From assembly GCA_050249615.1 (NCBI GenBank), contig JBFWQE010000012.1:1-64000 (forward strand): DNA of 64,000 nt, in the 5' to 3' direction. A program made the translations under genes and the position numbers. This document shows positions 36,341-43,705 of the stretch, piece after piece; positions within the stretch are counted from its first letter, which is position 1; every line of letters starts with the position of its first letter. The notes under the pieces are model-generated. The model saw only the letters and a program-made list of their open reading frames with translations. It was not told the origin of the DNA and made no database searches. This DNA comes from VFZN01 sp050249615. GTDB taxonomy: Bacteria; Acidobacteriota; Vicinamibacteria; Vicinamibacterales; UBA2999.

Positions 36341-36922
36341 ATGGCTCGTGGCGCGGCGACGACCGACCGGCGGGTGGAGATTCTGAAGAGCGCGGCCGCG
36401 GCGTTCAGGCGGCGCGGGTACCACGGCGCGAGCGTGGACGAGATTGCCTCGACGCTCGAGATGACGAAGGGCAATCTCTATTACTACTTCCGCAACAAGG
36501 AAGACATCCTCTACGCCTGCCACGAGTACTCGCTCGACATCCTGCTCAACCTGATGAAGGAGGTCCAGCAGGCGCCGGTTCCCGCCGACCAGAAGCTGCG
36601 CCGGTTGATCCTCGCCTTCGTGCACCTCATCCTCGACGAGTTGCAGGCCACGGCGCTGACGCTGGATCCGGAGGCCCTGTCCCCTCCCCTTTTCGCGAAG
36701 GTCATCGCCAAGCGCGACGAGTTCGACCGCGGCATGCGCGCGATCATCCGCCAGGGCATGGACGAAGGCCTGTTCGGGAAGGGCGACCCGAAGATGATTG
36801 AATTCGCCATCATGGGCGCCGTGAACTGGATCAGCAAGTGGTTCGATCCCGCCGGCCCGATGACATCGGATCAGATTGGCGAGGCCTTCGCGGACTATCT
36901 CGTGGGGCGGATCAGGAGTTGA
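36341..36922 (+). CDS. TetR-family regulator, likely of the benzoyl-CoA genes
   Basis: A 193-aa repressor with a clear TetR DNA-binding domain (RVEILKSAAAAFRRRGYHGASVDEIASTLEMTKGNLYYYFRNKEDIL, residues about 10-57) and a helical ligand domain of the type found in KstR2/FadR-like acyl-CoA sensors. It is divergent from boxC, with a palindrome between. Benzoyl-CoA or a downstream CoA ester is the likely inducer; this is inference from position. Expression is probably autoregulated. Confidence 0.88.
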   Translation: MARGAATTDRRVEILKSAAAAFRRRGYHGASVDEIASTLEMTKGNLYYYFRNKEDILYACHEYSLDILLNLMKEVQQAPVPADQKLRRLILAFVHLILDELQATALTLDPEALSPPLFAKVIAKRDEFDRGMRAIIRQGMDEGLFGKGDPKMIEFAIMGAVNWISKWFDPAGPMTSDQIGEAFADYLVGRIRS

Positions 36923-37053
36923 GGTTCTCGGGTTCTCGGGTTCTCGGGTTCTCAGGTTCTCGGGTTCTCAGGTTCTCAGGTTCTCGAGTTCTGGCGCCTC
37001 CCGCCTCCCGCCGCGATCGACTCCCGACTCCCGGTTCCCGACTCCCGACACTG
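36923..37053. repeat. Convergent-junction repeat island 7 (GGTTCTCG and GACTCCC units)
   Basis: Immediately after the tetR stop there are about nine copies of the octamer GGTTCTCG or GGTTCTCA (36923-36992), then GCCTCCC and GACTCCC units (36995-37047). G-rich passes to C-rich as in the other islands, but here the two arms use different units, each shared with another locus. Confidence 0.9.
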
Positions 37054-37749
37054 TCATTCAGCCGTTTCCCCCGGCTTCAACTCCAGCACCTCGATGCCGC
37101 GGCCCGCGAGGTGCTGCTTCAGCATCCCAGGCGTGCCGGTGAGCAGCGGGAACGTGCCCCAGTGCATCGGCACCACCTGCTTCACGCCCAGCCACGTTGC
37201 GGCGATGGCGGCCGTATCGGGGCCCATCGTGAAGCGATCGCCCATGGGCAGGAACGCGATGTCCGGCTTGTAGAGCTCGCCGATCAGCTTCATGTCGCCG
37301 AAGAGCGCCGTATCGCCGGCGTAGTACAGCGTCTGCCCGTTCTCGAGCTTCACGACAAACCCGCCCGGCTCGCCCAAGTAGACGATGCCGCCGTCGTCGA
37401 AGCTGCTGCTGTGAACGGCCTCGGTCATGGTGATGCGCAGCCCCTTCGCGGTGATCGTGCCGCCCTTGTTCATCGGCTCGAGCGCCTGCACGCCCTTCGT
37501 GCCCAGCCACGTGACGATCTCCCAGTTCCCGACGACGGTGGCGCCGGTCGCCCGGGCCATGGCCGCCGCGTCGGTGATGTGATCGCTGTGGCCGTGCGAG
37601 ACGAGAATCAGGTCCGCCTTCGTCGGCCGGGCCGACTCAGGGAACGACGGGTTGCCCGTGTACCACGGGTCGAACAGGATCTCGACGCCGCCGGGCGTTC
37701 GCACGCGGAACGCCGAGTGGCCGAGCCAGGTGATGGCGAGAGTCTGCAT
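37054..37749 (-). CDS. UPF0173 metallo-beta-lactamase-fold hydrolase
   Basis: A 231-aa protein of the UPF0173 (YtkL-like) family. The metal motif is SHGHSDH (51-57), with further ligands expected in GNWEIV, YYAGDTALFGDM and VPMHWGTFPLLTG. The length is right for the family, which lacks an established substrate. ATG 37749 has a TGGAGC ribosome site. It is divergent from lipA across a region with 37-bp direct repeats. Confidence 0.9.
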   Translation of the reverse strand: MQTLAITWLGHSAFRVRTPGGVEILFDPWYTGNPSFPESARPTKADLILVSHGHSDHITDAAAMARATGATVVGNWEIVTWLGTKGVQALEPMNKGGTITAKGLRITMTEAVHSSSFDDGGIVYLGEPGGFVVKLENGQTLYYAGDTALFGDMKLIGELYKPDIAFLPMGDRFTMGPDTAAIAATWLGVKQVVPMHWGTFPLLTGTPGMLKQHLAGRGIEVLELKPGETAE

Positions 37750-37756
37750 GGAAGCT

Positions 37757-37861
37757 CCAGGGCCGCAGATGAGGCCGATGGTCGTGACTCGTTCCAGGGC
37801 CGCAGATGAGGCCGATGGTCGTGTCTCGTTGCCGGGCCGCAGACAGGCCGACGACGAAGAC
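37757..37861. repeat. 37-bp tandem direct repeat upstream of lipA
   Basis: Copy 1 is 37757-37793, copy 2 is 37794-37830 with one substitution, and a degenerate third copy is 37831-37861. The core is GGCCGCAGATGAGGCCGATG. They fill the space between divergent start codons, so they may carry binding sites. Confidence 0.85.
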
Positions 37862-37881
37862 GGACCCGATTCCGGGGACAG

Positions 37882-37887
37882 TATACT
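37882..37887 (+). promoter_or_regulatory. -10 box of lipA (leaderless)
   Basis: TATACT ends 7 nt before ATG 37895. The intervening GGGAAGG would be at or after the transcription start; if it acts as a ribosome site the GTG at 37898 might be used instead. Confidence 0.5.
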
Positions 37888-37894
37888 GGGAAGG

Positions 37895-38797
37895 ATGGTG
37901 GAAGCCCCACTGCCGTTCATCAGGCCCCGCGCGCCGAAACCGGACTGGCTGAAGGTCCGGGCTCCGGGTTCTGAGAACTACCTCCGGCTGCGCGGCATCA
38001 TGCGCGACCTCAAGCTCAATACGGTCTGCGAGGACGCCCACTGCCCCAACATCGGCGAGTGCTGGCACCACGGCACCGCCACGTTCATGATTCTCGGCGA
38101 CATCTGCACCCGCGCGTGCGCGTACTGCGCCGTCGCGCACGGGCGCCCCGGGCCGCTGGACCTCGAGGAGCCGGGACGCGTGGCCGACGCCGTCGAGAAG
38201 ATGGCCCTGAAGTACGCGGTCATCACGTCGGTGGATCGCGACGACCTGCCCGACGGCGGCGCCGGCATCTTCGCGGAGACCATCCGCCAGATCAAGCAGC
38301 GGATGCCCGCCACGCGCGTCGAAGTGCTCATCCCGGACTTCAAGGGCGAAGACGAGCCTCTCAAGACCGTGCTCGATGCCCGGCCGGACGTGCTCAACCA
38401 CAACACCGAAACCGTCCCGCGCCTCTACCGCATGGCGCGCTCGGGCGGGAAGTACACCCGCACGCTGGAACTCCTGGAGCGCTCGCGCATCTACGCGCCG
38501 GGCATCCCGACGAAGACCGGCCTGATGGTCGGCCTCGGCGAGGAGCAGGAGGAGCTCGTGGAAGTCTTCAAGGACCTGCGGAAGGCCGGGGTTTCCATCC
38601 TCACGCTGGGCCAGTACCTGCGCCCCTCGCCCGACCATGCCGTGATGACGCGCTACTACCACCCGGACGAGTTCGCCGAGCTCAAGCGCATCGCCCTGGG
38701 GCTCGGCTTCGCGCACGTCGAGGCAGGCCCGCTGGTCCGCAGCTCGTACCACGCGCACGAGCAGGCCGACGCCGCGGACGCGGCCCTCGCACGGTAG
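37895..38797 (+). CDS. lipA: Lipoyl synthase
   Basis: A 300-aa radical-SAM enzyme that inserts two sulfurs into octanoyl groups on lipoyl domains. Both clusters are present: the auxiliary CEDAHC-x5-C (C45, C50, C56) and the radical-SAM C71-x3-C75-x2-C78 (CTRACAYC). The C-terminal RSSY motif that binds the auxiliary cluster is also there. It serves the lipoylated E2 of pyruvate dehydrogenase encoded 4.5 kb downstream. LipB is not in the window. Confidence 0.95.
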   Translation: MVEAPLPFIRPRAPKPDWLKVRAPGSENYLRLRGIMRDLKLNTVCEDAHCPNIGECWHHGTATFMILGDICTRACAYCAVAHGRPGPLDLEEPGRVADAVEKMALKYAVITSVDRDDLPDGGAGIFAETIRQIKQRMPATRVEVLIPDFKGEDEPLKTVLDARPDVLNHNTETVPRLYRMARSGGKYTRTLELLERSRIYAPGIPTKTGLMVGLGEEQEELVEVFKDLRKAGVSILTLGQYLRPSPDHAVMTRYYHPDEFAELKRIALGLGFAHVEAGPLVRSSYHAHEQADAADAALAR

Positions 38798-38873
38798 TTC
38801 GAATCCGGGCACGCGAGGGCCGCCATCACGGGGGCGCCGGCGGTAGCGCTCGCGCTCCACGCTGGTCCCGCGG

Positions 38874-39281
38874 CTAGGGCACGAGTTCGAGCTTCAGCAG
38901 CGCGGCCACCGCCTCGAAGTGGCGGCGGTCCGTGGTCGCGATGCGGGGCAAGGCCACCGACTCCGCCAGAGCCGCAACGGCCAGGTCGACAAAGCCCAGG
39001 TCGAGGTCGTCGAACTGCCGGTTGAGCGCCGCGACGCGCCGGTAGCCGGCCGCCGGCAGATCGACGACAACGTAGCTCCCGCCAGTGATGCCCGAGTAGA
39101 AGACCTGCCGGCTCTTCGGGCCGAGGCGGACCCCGAGCAGGTGATCGACTTCCGGGATGACCGGCGCCGGCAGGACCAGGCCACCTTCCTCCGCCTGCAT
39201 CACGCGGCGTGCCCGTTCGTGCCACGCGTCGCTGCGGTCGTAGTAGGCGTAGACGATCCCGGTATCCAGCAGGACGCTCAT
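38874..39281 (-). CDS. PIN-domain ribonuclease, VapC-like toxin
   Basis: A 135-aa PIN domain with the acidic metal-binding set D6 (LLDTG), E44 (IPEVDHLL), D99 (GFVDL) and D118 (TTDRRHF), all intact. VapC toxins cleave tRNA or rRNA. The gene overlaps the preceding RHH gene by 4 nt (ATGA), the usual antitoxin-toxin order. It is convergent with lipA. A functioning toxin-antitoxin role is likely but not provable from sequence. Confidence 0.85.
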   Translation of the reverse strand: MSVLLDTGIVYAYYDRSDAWHERARRVMQAEEGGLVLPAPVIPEVDHLLGVRLGPKSRQVFYSGITGGSYVVVDLPAAGYRRVAALNRQFDDLDLGFVDLAVAALAESVALPRIATTDRRHFEAVAALLKLELVP

Positions 39282-39547
39282 CGGCGCCTGGTTCGCTTCG
39301 CTCGCGCGGCCGGAGGCGTCGAGGTCCCGAATCCCGTCTCGCCGAGCACCTCGTCTGCGCGGTCAGCGGTATCGGCGCGGCCACTCGCAAACGCACCCGC
39401 GCCCGGCGGCGCCACACGAGGCTCGCGCGTCACGTAGGCACGAACGGCGTCGCGGACGATCTCCGCCATCGGACGTCCCGCGCGCTGCATCTCGATCCTG
39501 AGCAGGATCTCCAACTCGGGCTCGAGGTAGATCGTCGTTCGCTTCAC
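39278..39547 (-). CDS. RHH antitoxin (VapB/CopG-like)
   Basis: An 89-aa protein. Residues 1-47 form a ribbon-helix-helix (KRTTIYLEPELEILLRIEMQ, then GRPMAEIVRDAVRAYVTRE); the tail is disordered and basic (ARAKRTRRR), where antitoxins wrap their toxin. The start is GTG 39547. It is translationally coupled to the PIN gene. A TAGCAT box 6 nt upstream suggests a leaderless message. Confidence 0.8.
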   Translation of the reverse strand: MKRTTIYLEPELEILLRIEMQRAGRPMAEIVRDAVRAYVTREPRVAPPGAGAFASGRADTADRADEVLGETGFGTSTPPAARAKRTRRR

Positions 39548-39553
39548 ATGTCG

Positions 39554-39559
39554 ATGCTA
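39554..39559 (-). promoter_or_regulatory. -10 box of the antitoxin gene (leaderless)
   Basis: The minus strand reads TAGCAT ending 6 nt before GTG 39547, within an AT-rich patch (39548-39580) where the RHH protein may bind. Confidence 0.4.
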
Positions 39560-39657
39560 ACATAAACATCATCAAACCATCGCCCGCGGGCCGGCGATTG
39601 ACCACCCGCAGACGGGAGCGGTCCGCCCGACGAACCCGACGTCCCGGCGAAACGCTC

Positions 39658-39685
39658 TTGACTTACTAAATGTAAGACCGATACT
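39658..39685 (+). promoter_or_regulatory. Promoter and operator of the PadR-type gene
   Basis: TTGACT (39658-39663) and GATACT (39680-39685) are 16 bp apart; the -10 ends 7 nt before GTG 39693. Between them CTTAC-TAAAT-GTAAG (39662-39676) is an inverted repeat where the regulator could bind and exclude polymerase. Confidence 0.6.
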
Positions 39686-39692
39686 CACAAGC

Positions 39693-40007
39693 GTGAGCGA
39701 CATCCCACGACTCTCACGGGCTCAAAGGAGGATTCTCGAGCTGCTCGCCGCCGAAGGGGAGCTTTACGGCCTGCAGCTCGTAGCGCGGTCCGGCGGCGCC
39801 CTGAAGCGCGGCACCATCTACGTCACGCTGGGCCGGATGCAGGAGAAAGGGTATCTGGAGTCGCGCCAGGAGCCCTTGCCCGCCGGCGCGATCGGCCTCC
39901 CTCGCCGCCTGTACCGCCCGACGGGATATGGCCTGAAAGTCCTGGATGCGTGGCACGCAGCCGAGCGCGCCTTTGCCGCCCCGCCGGCGCGGCCGGAGCA
40001 GGCATGA
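39693..40007 (+). CDS. PadR-like winged-helix regulator
   Basis: A 104-aa protein with a winged helix: SRAQRRILELLAAEGELYGLQLV, then KRGTIYVTLGRMQEKGYLESRQE and the wing GLPRRLYRPTGYGLKVL. This is the PadR/phenolic-acid repressor DNA-binding fold without a large C-terminal domain. The GTG start is leaderless by promoter position. Its stop overlaps the next start, a coupling typical for PadR proteins and the membrane protein they control. Confidence 0.82.
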   Translation: MSDIPRLSRAQRRILELLAAEGELYGLQLVARSGGALKRGTIYVTLGRMQEKGYLESRQEPLPAGAIGLPRRLYRPTGYGLKVLDAWHAAERAFAAPPARPEQA

Positions 40008-40900
40008 TGCTGCCCGGCGATCGCCTGCTCGCCATCGCGCGGCTGTGGTTCGATGCGGGCGTCGTCGAACGCGCCTTCGAGCCGCTCGTCGCGGACTGGC
40101 AGTGGATGCTGCTCATCGTCGCGATATTCGCGCTGCTCGGCACGGGCCTCAACGTGCTGCTCTGGGACAGGTGGGACAACCTGGCCATCTACCCGTTGGA
40201 GAGCTGGCCGTTCATCGCCCCGGCGTTCCTGCTCTCGTCCGCGATGTTTGCGGCCCTCCCCCTCGCGCTCGTCATCCGGGCACTGCAACCGGATCGGCGC
40301 CGGGCGCGGATCGTGGTCGTGCAGACGACAATCGCGCTGTTCCTGCTGTTCGTCACGATCGGCGGTTGGATCGTGCCCGCGACCAACCAGCAGTACCGGA
40401 GAATGGTCGCGGCCGCGCGGGACGGCAAGATGGGCGCGGACTCACCTCAGGCGGCTTCCACGATGCGCGAGCGCTTCATGGCGAACTGGCGCGAGCTCAT
40501 CGGCGGCAGCCTTCAGGCGCCGAGCCGTTCAGATCCGCCGCGCGGAACCGCGGAGTTGACGACGTGGGAGCTGTTCGGGTCGTCCGCTCGACCGACCGAT
40601 CTCTACGCGCGGTGGGACGACATCGTCGCCGGGCGCCACAATCGCGTGTCGTTGATGGCGTTGCCGCTGGTCCTCGCCTTGCTCGGGTGGAGTCTGGGCG
40701 GCCTCTCAGCCCGGGCGCCGTGCTCGCGCGGCCTGCTGTGGTGGGCTTTCGCGTGCGCGGTCTTCGTCGCGATACGCACCGGAACGCACATGTTCCAAGT
40801 GACCTACGGCTGGCCGGAGCCGGTGGTCATCTGGCTGCCGCTCGCACTGTTCATGCTCGCGGCAATCGCCGCGCGACCGCTTCTCGGTTCCAAGACCTGA
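40004..40900 (+). CDS. Multi-pass membrane protein, hypothetical
   Basis: A 298-aa protein with about six hydrophobic segments, including MLLIVAIFALLGTGLNVLLW, APAFLLSSAMFAALPLALVI, VVQTTIALFLLFVTIGGWIV, LMALPLVLALLGWSLGGLSA and VVIWLPLALFMLAAIAA. A soluble loop (about 130-210) lies between the two halves. No family motif is recognised. The ATG overlaps the PadR stop (ATGA), so the regulator probably controls it. It is convergent with the lpd gene, 25 nt away and with no repeat island. Confidence 0.7.
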   Translation: MMLPGDRLLAIARLWFDAGVVERAFEPLVADWQWMLLIVAIFALLGTGLNVLLWDRWDNLAIYPLESWPFIAPAFLLSSAMFAALPLALVIRALQPDRRRARIVVVQTTIALFLLFVTIGGWIVPATNQQYRRMVAAARDGKMGADSPQAASTMRERFMANWRELIGGSLQAPSRSDPPRGTAELTTWELFGSSARPTDLYARWDDIVAGRHNRVSLMALPLVLALLGWSLGGLSARAPCSRGLLWWAFACAVFVAIRTGTHMFQVTYGWPEPVVIWLPLALFMLAAIAARPLLGSKT

Positions 40901-40925
40901 ACTCGGAGCCTGGAGAGCCCGGACC

Positions 40926-42335
40926 TTACTTCCGCTTCGGCTTGTACACGTGCGTGGCCTGCCCGAAGAACTGCTCGGCGGCCTCCATCACCGTCTCGGT
41001 GAGCGTCGGGTGCGGGTGGATGGTGAGCTTCACGTCGGAAGCGGTCGCCCCCATCTCGATGGCCAGCACACCCTCCGAGATCAGCTCGCCGGCGCCCGAT
41101 CCGACGATGCCAACGCCCAGGATGCGCTCGGTCTTCGGATCGATGACGAGCTTGGTCATCCCGTCGACGCGGTCGATGGCGATGGCCCGCCCCGACGCGC
41201 CCCAGGGGAAGCGTGCCACCTCCACCGTCAGGCTCTGCTTCTCGGCGTCGGCCTCGGTGAGGCCGGCCCAGGCGATCTCGGGATCCGTGAACACCACGGC
41301 CGGAATGGCGGCCGGCTCGAAGACCGCCTTGTGGCCCGCTATGGCGTCCACCGCCACGCGTGCCTCGTGCGACGCCTTGTGCGCCAGCATGGGCTCCCCC
41401 GCCACGTCGCCGATGGCGAACATCGTCGGCTCGGCCGTGCGGCGCTGAGTGTCCGTCTCGATGAAGCCCTTCTCGTTCACCTTGACCTTCGTCCGCTCCA
41501 GCCCGTCGATGCTCGCGTTCGGCCGGCGGCCGATGGCCACCAGCACGTAGTCGTACGTGGCTTCGGCCGGGGTACCCTCGCCCTCGAAGTTCACCGTGAC
41601 GCCGGTCTTCGCGTCCTTCATGCCGGTGACCTTCGTCGAGAGGTGGATCTTCTCGAACACCTTCTCGGCGCGCTGGTTCAGGATGCGCACGAGGTCCCGG
41701 TCGGCGCCCGGCAGCAGGCCCGGCGTCATCTCCACGACCGATACTCTCGTGCCGAGCGCCGCGTACACCGACCCGAGCTCGAGCCCGATGTATCCCCCGC
41801 CGATCACCAGCATCGTCTTCGGGATTTCCGGCAGGTCCAGCGCGCCGGTGGAATCCAGCACGCGCGGCGAGTCGAGCGACAGCGACGGGATGCGCGTCGG
41901 GTGCGAGCCGGTGGCGAGGATGACGTAGTCCACGCCGACGGTCTCTTCCCCACCCTCGCTCTTCTGCACGCGCAGCGTCGTCGGATCGACGATCGAGGCG
42001 CGGCCCTGGATGTAGTGGACCTTGCGCAGCTTCGCCACCTGGCCGGTGCCGCTGGTGAGTTTCTCCACGACACGGTTCTTGTAGGCGCGCAGCTTGTCGA
42101 CGTCCACCTTCGGCTCCCCGAAGGTGACGCCCCACTCCGTTGCGTGATGCGCCTCGTCGATGACCTTGGCGACGTGCAGCAGCGCCTTCGACGGGATGCA
42201 GCCCTTGTAGAGGCACACGCCGCCGGGGTTCTTCTCCTCGCCGATGAGGGTGACGTCCATCCCGAGATCGGCGGCATAGAAGGCAGCCGCGTACCCGCCC
42301 GGGCCGGCGCCCAGCACCGCAACTCGTGTAGCCAT
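40926..42335 (-). CDS. lpdA: Dihydrolipoyl dehydrogenase (E3)
   Basis: A 469-aa FAD disulfide reductase that reoxidises dihydrolipoyl groups with NAD+. Seen: FAD loop GAGPGGYAAAF, redox pair C41-x4-C46 (GGVCLYKGC), NAD loop MLVIGGGYIGLELGSVYAALG, and the catalytic HPHPTLTE near the C-terminus. Length is standard. It is the third gene of the pyruvate dehydrogenase operon, 4 nt after aceF. Confidence 0.95.
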   Translation of the reverse strand: MATRVAVLGAGPGGYAAAFYAADLGMDVTLIGEEKNPGGVCLYKGCIPSKALLHVAKVIDEAHHATEWGVTFGEPKVDVDKLRAYKNRVVEKLTSGTGQVAKLRKVHYIQGRASIVDPTTLRVQKSEGGEETVGVDYVILATGSHPTRIPSLSLDSPRVLDSTGALDLPEIPKTMLVIGGGYIGLELGSVYAALGTRVSVVEMTPGLLPGADRDLVRILNQRAEKVFEKIHLSTKVTGMKDAKTGVTVNFEGEGTPAEATYDYVLVAIGRRPNASIDGLERTKVKVNEKGFIETDTQRRTAEPTMFAIGDVAGEPMLAHKASHEARVAVDAIAGHKAVFEPAAIPAVVFTDPEIAWAGLTEADAEKQSLTVEVARFPWGASGRAIAIDRVDGMTKLVIDPKTERILGVGIVGSGAGELISEGVLAIEMGATASDVKLTIHPHPTLTETVMEAAEQFFGQATHVYKPKRK

Positions 42336-42339
42336 GGCG

Positions 42340-43692
42340 TTACCCTCGGAGTGCCAGCGCGAAGGGGCTTTCGAGCGCCTCGGCGACCCAGCGCAGGAAC
42401 CGGATGGCGTCGGCGCCGTCGATGATCCGGTGGTCGTAGCTGAGCGACAGCGGCAGCATCTGCCGCGGCTCGAACGCCTCGCCGTTCCACACCGGCTCGA
42501 AGATGCCGCGCGAGATGCCCAGGATGGCCACCTCGGGCCAGTTGATGATGGGCGTGAACGCGGTGCCGCCGATGCCGCCGAGGTTCGAGATGGACATCGA
42601 GCCGCCGGACATGTCGTCGAGCGAGAGCTTCCGGGCGCGGGCCTTTTCGGCCAGCTGCTGGATCTCGATCGACAGCTGCATCAGGTTCTTCCTGTCCGCG
42701 TCGCGCACCACGGGCACGAGCAGCCCGTTGTCGGTGTCCACGGCGATGCCGACGTTCACGTACTTCCTGTAGACGATCGCCTCGCCGGTCATGTCCACCG
42801 AGGCATTGAACTGCGGGAACACCCTCAGGGCGCTGGCCAGCACCTTGGCGGCCACGGCGGTGACCGTGAGGTTGCCGCCGGCCTTCTCCACCTCGGCGCG
42901 GTACTTCTTGCGCATCTGCTCCAGCAGCGTGATGTCGGCCTTGTCGAACTGCGTGACGTGCGGGATGGTGTTCCACGCGCTGCTCAGGTGCTCGGCGGTC
43001 TTCCGCCGGATGCCGGTCATCGCCTTCCGCTCGATCTCGCCGAACTTCGCGAGATCCGGCAGCGGCCGCACCTGCAGCGGTGCGGCACCGGCCGAGGCAG
43101 CCACCTGGCCGGCGCTGCCGAAGCTCGTCATGACCCGTTTGGCGAACTCCTTCACGTCGTCCTGTGAAATGCGCCCGCCGGGCCCCGTGCCCGGAACCTG
43201 GGCAATGTCGACGCCGATCTCGCGCGCCAGGCGACGTACCGAGGGCGCCGCGGGAGCGGTGGGCTGGGCGGTGGACACCTGCAGGGCGACCGGCGCCTGA
43301 TGGCGCGCGGCCGCGATATCCACGACCGCCGCCCTGGGACGTTCGGGTTCGGCGGCGGACGGGGGCGGCGCCGGGGGTGCGGGCGCGGGCGGTTCGACCT
43401 GGGCGGGCGCTGCGGCTTCGGCGTTCGGCGCCTCAGCCTCGGGTGGTGCGCCGGCCACGCCCTGATCGACGGTCATCACGGCCTGGCCGGGCTTCACCTT
43501 GTCGCCCGCCTTCACGCGGACGGACTTGACGATGCCGGCGAGCGTGGACGGCACCTCGATGGTCGCCTTGTCGGTTTCGAGCTCGAGCACTGGCTGATCC
43601 ACCTTCAGCGGATCGCCGGGCTTCACCAGCACCTTCAGGACGTCGCCCTGGGCGACGCCGTCGCCAAGAGTCGGGAGAACGAGATCGGTCAC
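42340..43692 (-). CDS. aceF: Dihydrolipoamide acetyltransferase (E2)
   Basis: A 450-aa E2 with one lipoyl domain (lipoylated K42 in ETDKATIEV), a long Pro/Ala-rich linker (about 80-145), a peripheral subunit-binding domain (VRRLAREIGVDIAQVPGTGPGGRIS) and the acyltransferase core with SLSYDHRIIDGAD. It transfers acetyl groups from E1 to CoA. The GTG start is 13 nt after the aceE stop. A single lipoyl domain is fewer than the three of E. coli. Confidence 0.93.
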   Translation of the reverse strand: MTDLVLPTLGDGVAQGDVLKVLVKPGDPLKVDQPVLELETDKATIEVPSTLAGIVKSVRVKAGDKVKPGQAVMTVDQGVAGAPPEAEAPNAEAAAPAQVEPPAPAPPAPPPSAAEPERPRAAVVDIAAARHQAPVALQVSTAQPTAPAAPSVRRLAREIGVDIAQVPGTGPGGRISQDDVKEFAKRVMTSFGSAGQVAASAGAAPLQVRPLPDLAKFGEIERKAMTGIRRKTAEHLSSAWNTIPHVTQFDKADITLLEQMRKKYRAEVEKAGGNLTVTAVAAKVLASALRVFPQFNASVDMTGEAIVYRKYVNVGIAVDTDNGLLVPVVRDADRKNLMQLSIEIQQLAEKARARKLSLDDMSGGSMSISNLGGIGGTAFTPIINWPEVAILGISRGIFEPVWNGEAFEPRQMLPLSLSYDHRIIDGADAIRFLRWVAEALESPFALALRG

Positions 43693-43705
43693 GGCTTGGG
43701 GTCCC

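Noticed and set aside
36923..37053. Possible CRISPR array or origin iterons
   Set aside because: Units are 7-8 bp, contiguous and without spacers, and no cas, dnaA or replication gene is near.
37757..37861. 37-bp repeats as a short CRISPR
   Set aside because: The copies abut directly with no spacers and no cas genes are present.
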